From Trinickia sp. Y13 (lineage in GTDB: Bacteria; Pseudomonadota; Gammaproteobacteria; Burkholderiales; Burkholderiaceae): a stretch of 64,000 bases of DNA. The stretch covers positions 124,001-188,000 of the forward strand of contig NZ_JAKWFK010000003.1 in NCBI RefSeq assembly GCF_029522115.1. The letters run 5' to 3'. Under the pieces are notes generated by a model. The model saw only the letters and a list, made by a program, of their open reading frames with translations, ran no database searches and had not been told where the DNA came from. Positions within the stretch are counted from its first letter, which is position 1. Every line of letters starts with the position of its first letter. The translations under genes and the position numbers were made by a program. Positions 18,725-28,276 of this stretch are shown here, piece by piece.

Positions 18725-19867
18725 TTGAGCACGCGCGCACCGACTTCACCCGCCACCGTTCCGGTACCGCCCGGCGCTGAGGCCTCGCTCGCGCGCAAAA
18801 TCATCCACTGCGATTGCGATTGCTTCTACGCATCGGTCGAAATGCGCGACGATCCTAGCCTGCGCGGCCGGCCGCTAGCCGTTGGGGGGCGGCCCGAGCA
18901 GCGCGGCGTGATCGCCACGTGCAACTACGAGGCGCGTCGGTTCGGCGTGCATTCGGCTATGTCCTCGGCGCTCGCCGTGCGCAAGTGCCCGGGCCTGTTG
19001 ATCCTGCCGCCGGCCATGGAGAAGTATCGCGTCGCGTCGCGGCAAATCATGGCGATTTACCGCGACTACACGCCGATCGTCGAGCCATTGTCGCTCGACG
19101 AAGCCTATCTCGACGTCACGCTCGCGCCGCACTGCAAAGGCAGCGCGACCTTGATGGCCGCCGAAATCCGCGAGCGTGTGCGCGATACGGTCGGTGTGAC
19201 GGTATCGGCGGGCGTCGCGCCAAACAAATTCGTCGCGAAGATCGCCTCCGATTGGAACAAGCCCGACGGGCTATTCGTCGTCCGCCCGCATGAAGTCGAT
19301 GCCTTCGTCGCCGCGCTGCCGGTGCGGAAAATTTTCGGCGTCGGCAAAGTCACCGCGGCCAAGCTCGAACAACTCGGGGTGGAAACGTGCCGCGATCTAC
19401 GCGAGTGGTCGCTCGTCGATCTCCATCGGCGCTTCGGCGCATTCGGACGCAGGCTGTACGACTTGTCGCGCGGGAACGATCATCGTGCCGTCCAACCCGA
19501 TCAGGAACGCAAGTCGGTCAGTGTCGAAACGACGTACGTGAACGATCTACGAACCCTAGACGATTGCGCAGCGCAGTTACGGTTGCTCGCCGAGCAGCTC
19601 GACGTGCGCATCGAGCGCGTGGGCGCGGCGGCGGCCATCCGCAAGCTCTACGTGAAGATTCGATTCGCGGATTTCCAACGCACGACGGTCGAATGTGTCG
19701 CCAGCGAAACCGATCTGCCCACCTTCCTCGCATTGCTTGAAAAAGGTTTCGCGCGTCGCGCCCGGCCTGTTCGCTTGCTCGGGGTGGGGGTGCGGCTCGA
19801 GGAGGACGACGGCACCGGGCGAGGACAATTCCCGTTGTTCGACCATGAGCCCCATGACGAAAGTTGA
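18725..19867 (+). CDS. dinB: DNA polymerase IV (error-prone translesion polymerase)
   Basis: A Y-family polymerase that bypasses damaged bases during the SOS response. It has about 380 aa. Catalytic residues are in CDCDCFYASVEMRD (first Asp) and LSLDEAYLDV (Asp-Glu pair). The steric-gate region, helix-hairpin-helix (IFGVGKVTAAKLEQLG) and little-finger domain follow. The C-terminal GQFPLF matches the beta-clamp-binding motif. The start is uncertain: no in-frame ATG occurs before the polymerase domain. The TTG at 18725 is the best choice, because the in-frame TTG at 18686 lies upstream of the LexA box and would place that box inside the coding region. Confidence 0.9.
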   Translation: MSTRAPTSPATVPVPPGAEASLARKIIHCDCDCFYASVEMRDDPSLRGRPLAVGGRPEQRGVIATCNYEARRFGVHSAMSSALAVRKCPGLLILPPAMEKYRVASRQIMAIYRDYTPIVEPLSLDEAYLDVTLAPHCKGSATLMAAEIRERVRDTVGVTVSAGVAPNKFVAKIASDWNKPDGLFVVRPHEVDAFVAALPVRKIFGVGKVTAAKLEQLGVETCRDLREWSLVDLHRRFGAFGRRLYDLSRGNDHRAVQPDQERKSVSVETTYVNDLRTLDDCAAQLRLLAEQLDVRIERVGAAAAIRKLYVKIRFADFQRTTVECVASETDLPTFLALLEKGFARRARPVRLLGVGVRLEEDDGTGRGQFPLFDHEPHDES

Positions 19868-20056
19868 GCGGCAGGCTAGGTGCGGCCGGCTCGGTACGGC
19901 ACGCTAGGCGCCGAGGGCTAAGCGGGCAGGGCTAGAATCGAGCCTGACTCGCGCGCTCGTCAGGGCGCGCCTTGCCCGTGCACCGCGCGCATCCGATGTC
20001 GGAAATAGCCAGCATCACCGGCGCCATGCGCCGGCCCAACGCCCGAGGAGCCGTTC

Positions 20057-21343
20057 ATGGATCTCATCATTCGTCGCGCCGCACTGTGCGAGCACGTTGC
20101 CGGTCGCGATGCACCGGTCGACATCGCCATGGAGGCCGGCCGCATCGTCGCAGTCGAGCCCAACCTTACGGCGAAGGCCGCGCAGGAGCTCGACGCCGCG
20201 GGTTCGCTCGTCGCGCCAGCATTCGTCGATGCGCATTTTCATCTGGACGCCACATTGTCCTACGGCCTGCCGCGTATCAACGCATCGGGCACGTTGCTCG
20301 AAGGCATCGCGCTTTGGGGGGAGCTCAAGCCGCAATTGACGCAAGAGGCGCTGATCGAACGCGCGCTTAGGTATTGCGATTGGGCCGTCGCACGAGGGCT
20401 GCTCGCCATTCGCTCGCACGTCGACGTTTGCGATCCCCGCTTGCTAGCGGTCGAAGCGCTGCTCGAGGTCAAGCGCCGCGTCGCGCCATATTTGGACTTG
20501 CAGCTCGTGGCCTTCCCGCAGGACGGGTTGCTGCGCTCGCCGGGCGCGTTCGACAATTTGAAGCGGGCGGTGGCGATGGGCGTCGATGTCGTCGGCGGTA
20601 TTCCCCACTTCGAGCGAACGATGGCGGACGGTGCGGAATCGGTTCGCCTGTTGTGCGAATTCGCGGCGGATAAGGGGTTGCCCGTCGATATGCACTGCGA
20701 CGAATCGGACGATCCGCTCTCGCGCCATATCGAGACCCTCTGTGCGCAGGCCCATCGGCTGGGGCTTCACGGCCGCGTGGCGGGGTCGCATTTGACGTCG
20801 ATGCATTCGATGGACAACTACTACGTCAGCAAGCTGCTTGCGTTGATGCGCGAGTCAGGCGTGGCCGCGATCGCCAATCCGCTCATCAACATCACGCTGC
20901 AGGGCAGGGCCGATACGTATCCCAAGCGCCGCGGCATGACCCGCGTGCCCGAGATGATGGCGGCCGGCATCGAAGTGGCGTTCGGTCACGATTGCGTGAT
21001 GGACCCGTGGTACGGCTTGGGTTCGGCCGACATGTTGGAAGTTGCCCATATGGGCCTGCATGTGGCGCAAATGACCGGCGTCGATGCGATGCGCGCCGCG
21101 TTCGACGCGGTGACCGTCAACGCCGCGCGTATTTTGAATCTGGAGGGCTACGGCATTGCCCCGGGTTGCCGCGCCGATTGCGTCGTGCTCGATGCGCGCG
21201 ATCCGATCGAGGCGATTCGGTTGCGCGCGACGCGGCTGGCTGTCGTGCGTCGCGGCAAGATCGTCGCGCGCACCCCGGCAGCGCACGCTACACTCGCGCT
21301 AGAAGGGCGCCCTGGCGAAGTCGACTTCAAACTGAGCCGCTGA
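20057..21343 (+). CDS. codA: Cytosine deaminase (CodA-type amidohydrolase)
   Basis: Hydrolyses cytosine to uracil and ammonia in pyrimidine salvage. It has 428 aa, the length of E. coli CodA. Amidohydrolase metal ligands are visible: HFH (His60, His62) in VDAHFHLD, then HCDESDD and the later FGHDCVMDPWYGLG. CodA-like blocks include SGTLLEGI, LQLVAFPQDG, VVGGIPHFE, ASHLTSMHS-type VAGSHLTSMHS, and LQGRADTYPKRRG. Isoguanine or related deamination is possible in this clade. A GAGGAG ribosome-binding site precedes the ATG. No codB permease is adjacent; the next gene, prlC, converges. Confidence 0.88.
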   Translation: MDLIIRRAALCEHVAGRDAPVDIAMEAGRIVAVEPNLTAKAAQELDAAGSLVAPAFVDAHFHLDATLSYGLPRINASGTLLEGIALWGELKPQLTQEALIERALRYCDWAVARGLLAIRSHVDVCDPRLLAVEALLEVKRRVAPYLDLQLVAFPQDGLLRSPGAFDNLKRAVAMGVDVVGGIPHFERTMADGAESVRLLCEFAADKGLPVDMHCDESDDPLSRHIETLCAQAHRLGLHGRVAGSHLTSMHSMDNYYVSKLLALMRESGVAAIANPLINITLQGRADTYPKRRGMTRVPEMMAAGIEVAFGHDCVMDPWYGLGSADMLEVAHMGLHVAQMTGVDAMRAAFDAVTVNAARILNLEGYGIAPGCRADCVVLDARDPIEAIRLRATRLAVVRRGKIVARTPAAHATLALEGRPGEVDFKLSR

Positions 21344-21379
21344 CGTCCTTCATCGCGATTGCGATGCGCTTGCTCCGCT

Positions 21380-23518
21380 TCAACCCGCCTGCAGTGGGGC
21401 TTGCGCCATGCCGTTGTGCCGCAGCAGCGCGTCGATGGTCGGGGCGCGGCCGCGGAACGCCTTGAACGAATCCATCGCGGGACGGCTGCCGCCGACTTCG
21501 AGGATTTCTTGGCGGTAGCGTGTGCCCGTCGCGACATCGAGAACGCTGCCTTGCGCGGCCTTGGCTGCATCTTCGAAGGCCGCGTAGGCATCGGCCGACA
21601 ATACCTCCGCCCACTTATAGCTGTAGTACCCCGCCGCGTAGCCGCCGGCGAAAATATGGCTGAACGTATTGGGCCAGCGCGAAAAGCTCGCTTGCTCGAT
21701 CACGTGATAGCGCGCGTTGATTTCGCGGGCGAGCGCGTTGGCGCTTTGCGCCCCATCCGGATCGAAGCTCGTATGCAGCAGCATGTCGTACATCGAGAAG
21801 ACGATCTGGCGCAGCATGCCGAGCCCGCTTTGGAAATTCTTTGCGGCGATCATCTTGTCGAAGAGCTCGCGCGGTAGTTTCGCGCCGGTGTCGACGTGCG
21901 ACGACATATCGGCCAGTACGTCCCATTCCCAGCAGAAGTTTTCGAGGAATTGCGACGGCAGCTCGACGGCGTCCCATTCGACGCCGTTGATGCCCGACAC
22001 GCCCAGCTCGCCCACGCGCGTGAGCATGTGGTGCAGCCCGTGGCCGAACTCGTGAAATAGCGTGATGACTTCGTCGTGCGTGAAGCAAGCCGGTTTGCCG
22101 CCGACCGGCGCCGAGAAGTTGCAGGTCAAATAAGCGACGGGCGTTTGCAGGCTGCCGTCGCTGCGCTGATGGCGGGAGCGGGCATCGTCCATCCAGGCGC
22201 CGCCGCGCTTGCCCTCGCGTGCGTACAGGTCGAGATAGAATTGCGCGCGCAGCGTGCCGTCGTCGTTCTCGACGCGGAAGAAGCGCACGTCGGGGTGCCA
22301 GACGGGCGCGTCATCTTGGCGGATCCGCACGCCGAACAGTGTTTGCGCGACCTTGAAGAGCCCGCCGATCACCGCCTGCTCGGGGAAGTATTGCTTGACC
22401 TCGTTCTCGGAGAACGCATAACGCTTTTCGCGCAAGCGCTCGCCCGCAAACGCAACGTCCCACGGCTCGAGTTGCGCGAGAGCGAGCTCGCTCGCGGCGA
22501 ATTCGCGCAGCTCCTGCCAATCCTTTTCGCCATAGGGGCGTGCGCGGCGCGCGAGATCTTCGAGGAAGTCGATGACTTGCTCGGGCGTATCGGCCATCTT
22601 CGGCACGAGCGAGACGTCGGCGAAGTTGCGGTAGCCGAGCATCTGCGCTTCTTCTTTGCGCAACTTCAAGATGTCGGCGACGTTCTGCGTATTGTCCCAC
22701 TCGAGCTTGCCGCCGCCGTAGGTGGCGCCGAGCTCCGAGGCGCGCGTGACGTAAGCGCGATACATCGCTTCGCGCATCGGACGGTGCGCGGCGTACTGCA
22801 TGACCGGAAAGTACGACGGGAAGTGAAGCGTGAATTTCCACCCTTGCACGCCGGCTTCTTGCGCCGCTTCGCGAGCCGCCTCGATCACGTCGGCGGGCAG
22901 CCCCGCCAGTTCGGCTTCGGTCGTGGCGATATAGGCGTAGGCGTTCGTCGCGTCGAGCACGTGATCGGAGAACGCTTTGGCAAGCGCCGCCTGGCGTTCT
23001 TGCAATTCGGAGAAGCGCGGCTTCTGTTCTTCTGGCAGTTCGGCGCCCGAGAGCCGGAAATCGCGCAACGCGTTCTGCAAAATCTTTTTGCGCTCATCCG
23101 TGAGCCCCGCGTAGGCGGGACTTGCGACGATCGCCTTGTACTTGTCGAACAGCGCCAGGTTTTGGCCGACGTTCGACCAGAATTCGGTGACGCGCGGCAG
23201 GTTCTCGCCGTAAGCGGTGCGCAGCTCGGGCGTATCGGCGACGGCGTTCAAATGACCGACGATGCCCCAGGCCCGCGAAAGCGGCTCGGTGGCGGCCTCG
23301 GTCGTTTCGACTACTTCGGCCCAGGTTGCCGGCGTGGCGGGATCGGTCGCATGGTCGATCGCCGCTTGCGCCTTGGCAAGCAAGACATCGAGCGCGGGCG
23401 TGATGTGCTCGGCGCGAATCTGGCCGAAGCGCGGCAGGCCGGAGAAGTCGAGCAGCGGGTTCTCGTTCGGGATGCGCTGATCCAGTGCAGAGGACGAATC
23501 GGTGGTATTCGATGCCAT
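21380..23518 (-). CDS. prlC: Oligopeptidase A (M3 family zinc metallopeptidase)
   Basis: Cytoplasmic thimet-type oligopeptidase that degrades peptides, including cleaved signal peptides. At 712 aa it matches the E. coli PrlC/OpdA length. The zinc-binding HEFGH motif is at 489-493 within TLFHEFGHGLHHML, with the downstream Glu ligand in SGINGVEWDAVELPSQF. The start MASNTTDSSSALD at 23518 follows a plausible minus-strand promoter. It converges on codA with a 36-bp gap and lies downstream of folD. Confidence 0.94.
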   Translation of the reverse strand: MASNTTDSSSALDQRIPNENPLLDFSGLPRFGQIRAEHITPALDVLLAKAQAAIDHATDPATPATWAEVVETTEAATEPLSRAWGIVGHLNAVADTPELRTAYGENLPRVTEFWSNVGQNLALFDKYKAIVASPAYAGLTDERKKILQNALRDFRLSGAELPEEQKPRFSELQERQAALAKAFSDHVLDATNAYAYIATTEAELAGLPADVIEAAREAAQEAGVQGWKFTLHFPSYFPVMQYAAHRPMREAMYRAYVTRASELGATYGGGKLEWDNTQNVADILKLRKEEAQMLGYRNFADVSLVPKMADTPEQVIDFLEDLARRARPYGEKDWQELREFAASELALAQLEPWDVAFAGERLREKRYAFSENEVKQYFPEQAVIGGLFKVAQTLFGVRIRQDDAPVWHPDVRFFRVENDDGTLRAQFYLDLYAREGKRGGAWMDDARSRHQRSDGSLQTPVAYLTCNFSAPVGGKPACFTHDEVITLFHEFGHGLHHMLTRVGELGVSGINGVEWDAVELPSQFLENFCWEWDVLADMSSHVDTGAKLPRELFDKMIAAKNFQSGLGMLRQIVFSMYDMLLHTSFDPDGAQSANALAREINARYHVIEQASFSRWPNTFSHIFAGGYAAGYYSYKWAEVLSADAYAAFEDAAKAAQGSVLDVATGTRYRQEILEVGGSRPAMDSFKAFRGRAPTIDALLRHNGMAQAPLQAG

Positions 23519-23598
23519 AGCGCTATTCCTGTCTGTCTAGTGAGAGGTGTCTAGTGTCTCGTGCCCTAGCGGCAGGCGCTGGCGCGCCCGACTCCGTC

Positions 23599-23627
23599 AT
23601 TATTGGGGCACAACGCACCGATTCCAA
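23599..23627 (-). promoter_or_regulatory. Candidate sigma-70 promoter of prlC
   Basis: Read on the minus strand: TTGGAA (plus 23622-23627), 17-bp spacer, AATAAT (plus 23599-23604). The start of transcription would be about 80-90 nt before the prlC ATG. Confidence 0.45.
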
Positions 23628-23698
23628 TTGATGGCGGGCATTTTCGATGCCGCTGCGATCGCGGCGACGCCCTTCGCGGGCGCCGACCGGATGGCAGC

Positions 23699-24562
23699 TC
23701 AGCCTAGCGCCGTGCCCGCAGCGCGTTCGGCGGCTTCGATCGTGTTCACGAGCAGCATCGTGATCGTCATGGGGCCTACGCCGCCTGGCACTGGCGTGAT
23801 GAGGCCCGCCACGGCCGAGACGCCGGCGAAGTCGACATCGCCGCACAGCTTGCCCGCTTCGTCGCGATTCATGCCGACATCGATGACGGTCGCACCGGGT
23901 TTGACCATGTTCGCCGTCAGAATGTTGCGCCGCCCGGTTGCGGCGACGACGATGTCGGCGCAACGCGTGTGGGCGGCCAGATCGCGGGTTTTGCTATGGC
24001 AGATCGTGACGGTGGCGCCCGCTTCGAGCAGCAGCATTGCCATCGGCTTGCCGACGATGTTCGAGCGGCCGATCACGACGGCGTTCGCGCCTTGCAACGG
24101 CACCTCGTGCGCCTCGAACATCTTCATGACGCCGTACGGCGTGCAAGGCCGAAACAGCGGCTTACCGGTCATCAAGGCGCCCGCGTTCGCGATATGGAAG
24201 CCGTCGACGTCCTTTTCGGGCGCGATCGCTTCGATCACTTTGTGGCTGTCGATGTGCTGCGGCAGCGGCAGTTGCACGAGGATGCCGTGAATGCGCGGAT
24301 CGCGATTGAGGGCGTCGATGCGGGACAGCAGATCGGCTTCGGACAGCGTAGCGGGGTAGCGATCGTAAGAAGAGTAAAGGCCGTTGTCCTCGCACGCTTT
24401 CACCTTGTTGCGCACGTAAACTTCGCTGGCCGGATTGTCGCCCACGAGCACCACCGCGAGCCCCGGCTGGTGGCCGCGCGCCGTGAGCTGGGCGGCGCGT
24501 GCTGCCACTTGCGCGCGAAGGGTCTTGGAGAGGGCGAGGCCGTCGATCAATTTGGCTGTCAT
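23699..24562 (-). CDS. folD: Bifunctional methylenetetrahydrofolate dehydrogenase/cyclohydrolase
   Basis: Interconverts 5,10-methylene-THF and 10-formyl-THF through two activities, using NADP. It has 287 aa, normal for FolD. Signatures present: [20 protein letters not shown] with the catalytic Lys, [40 protein letters not shown] and the C-terminal [11 protein letters not shown]. The start MTAKLIDGL at 24562 is chosen over a Pro/Ser-rich in-frame extension. A TATAAT on the minus strand at 24745-24740 may be its -10 box, giving a leader of about 170 nt. Confidence 0.96.
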   Translation of the reverse strand: MTAKLIDGLALSKTLRAQVAARAAQLTARGHQPGLAVVLVGDNPASEVYVRNKVKACEDNGLYSSYDRYPATLSEADLLSRIDALNRDPRIHGILVQLPLPQHIDSHKVIEAIAPEKDVDGFHIANAGALMTGKPLFRPCTPYGVMKMFEAHEVPLQGANAVVIGRSNIVGKPMAMLLLEAGATVTICHSKTRDLAAHTRCADIVVAATGRRNILTANMVKPGATVIDVGMNRDEAGKLCGDVDFAGVSAVAGLITPVPGGVGPMTITMLLVNTIEAAERAAGTALG

Positions 24563-24845
24563 GGTGGTCGGTCGAGAATGAGACGAAGAAAAGCGGCTAT
24601 CGCGCGAGGGGCAGGGGCCGGCGGGGCGCGATGCGCTAGGCCCCGAATAGGCGGGCGCGAGCGGCAAGAACGCGGATGCCCGGTGAGGAGCCGGGACGAC
24701 GGCAGCCGCAGACGCATCGCGGCGCGTGACAAAAGCGTAATTATAGCGTCGGACGCGAGGCCGACACGTCGGATAGGCCCGGCGCGAGCGCGCTGCGAGC
24801 CAAGCAAAGGCGGCGCGGCGCGCGCCACGCCGCCGGGCGCGACGG

Positions 24846-25490
24846 TTACGTCTGGTTGGCGGGCTTGTTCGACAACGCGAGGCGCAGCAGGTCGGCCACC
24901 GTGTTGACGTTGAGCTTTTCCATGATGTTGGCGCGGTGGGCTTCGACCGTCTTGATGCTAATGCCCAGATCGTCGGCGATTTGCTTGTTCAAGCGGCCGG
25001 CGATGATGCGCTCGAGCACCTGATGCTCGCGCGCCGTCAGCTTGCCTAGGCGCTCGGCGGCCGCGCGCTGCTGCTGCACGGTGCTGCTTTCGCTGCGCGC
25101 CTTGTCGAGCATGCGTTCCACGAGCTTGCGCAACTCGGCTTCGTCGAACGGCTTCTCGATGAAATCCATCGCGCCTTTTTTCATCGTCGATACGGCCATC
25201 GGCACGTCGCCATGGCCTGTGACGAAGATGATCGGCAGCGAGGCGTTTTCTGCGATAAGGCGCTCTTGCAGCTCGAGCCCGCTCATGCCCGACATGCGCA
25301 CGTCTAGGATCAGGCAAGCGATCTGGCCGGCATGCTGTGCGGGCTGATACGCTTCGAGGAATTGCTCCGCGCTCGAAAAGCACTGCACGCGGTAGCCATT
25401 CGCTTCCAACAGCCAGCGCAGCGAATCTCGCACGGCTTCGTCGTCATCGACCACGAAGACGGTTTCTTGACTAGTGACTGGGCTGCTCAT
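24846..25490 (-). CDS. FixJ-type LuxR-family response regulator
   Basis: A 214-aa two-domain transcription regulator. The receiver (about 10-125) has acidic DDD (15-17), phospho-acceptor Asp63 in LILDVRMSG, and KPF. A LuxR/FixJ helix-turn-helix (about 145-208) contains [28 protein letters not shown] and [14 protein letters not shown]. Its start codon overlaps the stop of the upstream sensor kinase gene by 4 bp (ATGA type), so the two form a translationally coupled pair. Target genes are not known; the nearest candidates are the divergent pyruvate dehydrogenase genes (inference). Confidence 0.9.
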   Translation of the reverse strand: MSSPVTSQETVFVVDDDEAVRDSLRWLLEANGYRVQCFSSAEQFLEAYQPAQHAGQIACLILDVRMSGMSGLELQERLIAENASLPIIFVTGHGDVPMAVSTMKKGAMDFIEKPFDEAELRKLVERMLDKARSESSTVQQQRAAAERLGKLTAREHQVLERIIAGRLNKQIADDLGISIKTVEAHRANIMEKLNVNTVADLLRLALSNKPANQT

Positions 25491-28003
25491 AGCTCTCCCG
25501 TAACGGTTTGTGGTCTCGGCGCTTCGACCCGGCCCCCGTGGCCCGGGTCGCTTGGTTCGCCGATCGGCAGACTACAGTGAAATGTGGCGCCTGTGATCTT
25601 GCCATTCTCGTCCACGTTGTTGACAACCCACAGACGGCCTCGATGAGACTCGATGATCGAGCGGCAAATATTGAGCCCCATGCCCATGCCGTCCGACTTG
25701 GTGCTGTAAAACGGCTCGAACAGACGTTCGATTGCCGCTTCGTCGACGCCCGGGCCCTGGTCGATCACGCTGATGCAGACGAACCCGGCGTCGAGTCGAA
25801 CGATGACGCGGATCACCGCGTCGAGCGCGTTCGGGCGCGCCTCGTGCATGGCTTCGGCGGCGTTCTTGAGCAAATTGACGAGCACCTGCTCGATCAGCAC
25901 GGGATCGACATAAATGACGGGCAAGCGCGAGCGGATTTCGGTGAGGATCCGAATGCGCCGTTTGCGCGCTTCGATTTCGGCCAGCCCGACCGCGTCCGCT
26001 ACGATGTCCGATACGCGGGCGGCTTGGCGCTTGGGTTCGCTGCGTTTGACGAATTCGCGGATGCGCTTGATGATCATGCCGGCGCGCACCGCCTGTTGCG
26101 CCGTTTTCTCGAGCACGGGCAGCAGCGTATCGGGCGTCGTGCGGCCGGCTTTGACGAGCGCGACGGTGCCCGAGCAGTAGTTGTTGATGGCCGCGAGCGG
26201 TTGGTTCAGCTCATGCGCGAGCGAGGAGGCCATTTCCCCCATCGTCATCAAGCGGCTCGTGAAGTGCAGTTTCTCTTCCTGCTGCCGCGCGAGTTCCTGG
26301 GCTTGCTTGCGCGTGGTGATGTCCGTGGCGATCTGCATTTGCGCGAGATGGCCGTCGACCCATTGGATGTACTGGCGCCGCACCTCGAACCACTTCTGGA
26401 TGCTCTGCACGTAGATCTCTTGGGCATCGGCCGCGCTTTCCGTCAGCGCGGCGGCGGGCAGCCCTGCGTAGGTATCGACCATGTCGATCGAATCGGACGA
26501 AGCTTGCGCGCTGTCGAAGCCGCCGCCGGCGAGTTCGAGGTGGCCGTCCGGACGAATGCCGAACAGATGCCGGTAGTAGCGGTTGGCGAAGAGCAGCTCT
26601 GCCTCGTCGGCCGCGAGCACCGACACGGCGGCGTCCAAGCTCTCGAGCACGGTGGTGAAGCGTTCGTGCGCGGCGGCGAGTTCCTCGCGCGCCCGCTTGG
26701 GCTCGGTGATGTCGGTCATCGACGACATCCAGCCCGTTTGGCGCCCCGAGCTGTCGATCAGCGGCGAGACGTACAGGCGCGCATGAAACAGCGAGCCGTC
26801 TTTGCGCCGCACGCGCAGCTCGAACCCGGAGGAGGGCGCCTTGCCGCGCAGCGTCATGTCGAGTTGGCGCTGCATCTCGGGGTAGGAGTCGCGCGGCCAA
26901 TAGGGAAACGGCGCCGTCTTGCCGACGAGGTCGCTCTCGTCCCAGCCCGTCATGCGGCAAAACGCCGGGTTCACGTGCGTGATGCGCCCATGCATATCGA
27001 GCACGCGCATGCCGATCAGCACGGAATTCTCCATCGCCCGGCGGAAGAAGGCTTCCGCATACAGCGCCTGCTGCGCCTCGAAGCGCTGGCGCGTGTGCTT
27101 CCACAGGCTCCACAAGCTCCACAGCACGAAGCACGAGAGCCCGGCCACGAGCCAGACGAGCGTGTTGTTCGTGAAGTTCGTGATCTGCGGGAAGGCGTAG
27201 ACGCGCACCGTCACGCCCTGGCCCGGCGGGTCGAGCGGCAGATCGTAGAACATGTCGCGCGGCAAGCGCGGGCGCGTGGACGTGGTAGCCAGCTCGCGGT
27301 TGTTCACGTCGGTGATCGAGATCTTGTACTTGGCCGACAGCTCGGACGGAATGTCGTGCTTGAGGATCCCTTCGATCGAGAACACGGCTGCAATGGAGCC
27401 GAGGAACTCGCGGTCGCGGTAGATCGGCGTTTGCAGCGTCAAATAGCCGTTGCCGACGTCGTCGTAGATCAGCGGCGAATAGACCTGGCGCCGCGTGCCG
27501 CGCGCATCGGCGAAGGAGGCTTTCACCGCTTCGTCCATCTGCGCGTCGGTGAGCCGTGCGAAGCGTTGGCCGGCGAGCGGCAGCGGCGTATTGGGCCAGC
27601 GCGGCGTCTTCGCCACCGTATACCAGTTCAGGTACAGGATCTCGGGATGCGCCTGCATGATGTCCGCCGTCGACATCTCGAACGAATGCTGATCGGCATG
27701 GCCGGCGGCGATGTCGCGCGCGAGCGCCTGCAGTTGCTCCTGCGCGCCCGTCATCGACAGGCGGATTTGCTGCTGCGCCCATGCGACGTTGCGATACAGC
27801 GTGTCCTCTTGCTGCTGCTGCTCCCGCCGGTTCAAGCTCCATAGGATCAAGCTCATCACCACCAGGAACACGAGGATCGAGAGCAGGGGCGTGAGCAAAT
27901 ACGAGTTGGACCACCACGGTCCGTGGTGCCAGCGGGACGGCGCCGAGTCCGCCCGGGGACCGGACGGCCGCGCCGAGCGTGCGAAAAGCCGATCGGTCAA
28001 CAT
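25487..28003 (-). CDS. PAS-domain sensor histidine kinase, FixL-like, membrane-bound
   Basis: An 838-aa kinase. Layout: cytoplasmic N terminus, first TM helix (about 34-55, LLTPLLSILVFLVVMSLIL), a periplasmic PDC-like sensing region (about 60-280), second TM helix (about 290-310), two PAS domains (about 330-455 and 460-575), HisKA with phospho-acceptor His597 in SSLAHELNQPLAAINNY, and HATPase_c (VLVNLLKNAAEAM, DQGPGVDEAAIERLFEPFYSTK, GMGMGLNI). The HELNQPLAAI H-box is of the FixL/DctB/NtrY type. No haem-PAS signature is obvious, so oxygen sensing cannot be claimed. The start MLTDRLFARS at 28003 is preferred to an in-frame upstream codon. It diverges from aceE across 273 bp. Confidence 0.9.
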   Translation of the reverse strand: MLTDRLFARSARPSGPRADSAPSRWHHGPWWSNSYLLTPLLSILVFLVVMSLILWSLNRREQQQQEDTLYRNVAWAQQQIRLSMTGAQEQLQALARDIAAGHADQHSFEMSTADIMQAHPEILYLNWYTVAKTPRWPNTPLPLAGQRFARLTDAQMDEAVKASFADARGTRRQVYSPLIYDDVGNGYLTLQTPIYRDREFLGSIAAVFSIEGILKHDIPSELSAKYKISITDVNNRELATTSTRPRLPRDMFYDLPLDPPGQGVTVRVYAFPQITNFTNNTLVWLVAGLSCFVLWSLWSLWKHTRQRFEAQQALYAEAFFRRAMENSVLIGMRVLDMHGRITHVNPAFCRMTGWDESDLVGKTAPFPYWPRDSYPEMQRQLDMTLRGKAPSSGFELRVRRKDGSLFHARLYVSPLIDSSGRQTGWMSSMTDITEPKRAREELAAAHERFTTVLESLDAAVSVLAADEAELLFANRYYRHLFGIRPDGHLELAGGGFDSAQASSDSIDMVDTYAGLPAAALTESAADAQEIYVQSIQKWFEVRRQYIQWVDGHLAQMQIATDITTRKQAQELARQQEEKLHFTSRLMTMGEMASSLAHELNQPLAAINNYCSGTVALVKAGRTTPDTLLPVLEKTAQQAVRAGMIIKRIREFVKRSEPKRQAARVSDIVADAVGLAEIEARKRRIRILTEIRSRLPVIYVDPVLIEQVLVNLLKNAAEAMHEARPNALDAVIRVIVRLDAGFVCISVIDQGPGVDEAAIERLFEPFYSTKSDGMGMGLNICRSIIESHRGRLWVVNNVDENGKITGATFHCSLPIGEPSDPGHGGRVEAPRPQTVTGEL

Positions 28004-28114
28004 GGCTCGAATTGTAGCGCAGCAGGCCCGCGCCAATTGGCGTAAAACAAGCCTATTCACCCCTCATTGCATGCAACTGAGCGCACATTGCCGCACGGAT
28101 GCCAGCATTTTTAG

Positions 28115-28128
28115 GTGCGTCGCAACAA
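28115..28128. promoter_or_regulatory. 14-bp operator-like sequence also present at the phaP promoter
   Basis: GTGCGTCGCAACAA at 28115-28128 is identical to 35476-35489 in the phasin promoter. There it is the right part of a TTGTGCG-N-CGCA-ACAA dyad. Here it sits between the divergent sensor kinase gene and aceE, about 44 bp before the candidate aceE -35 box. A shared repressor, possibly PhaR, is an inference. Confidence 0.45.
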
Positions 28129-28171
28129 TATTCCGTATTATGAGAAATCATCTCGTCATTCGAAAAATTGT

Positions 28172-28201
28172 TTGCTAAGGCCCTGCAAGCATCATTACAA
28201 T
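28172..28201 (+). promoter_or_regulatory. Candidate sigma-70 promoter of aceE
   Basis: TTGCTA (28172-28177), 18-bp spacer, TACAAT (28196-28201). The start would be about 28208, giving a leader of about 70 nt before the aceE ATG at 28277. Confidence 0.5.
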
Positions 28202-28276
28202 CGCCGACAACTGCCGCGGTCCCCCGGGTCTGCGCCGTCCGTTCGAAGAGAGCATTCCCCAATCCAGGAGACGAGA

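Noticed and set aside
23523-23963. Arg/His-rich minus-strand frame at the prlC-folD junction
   Set aside because: It overlaps folD in another frame and has no motif; the real content is the prlC promoter.
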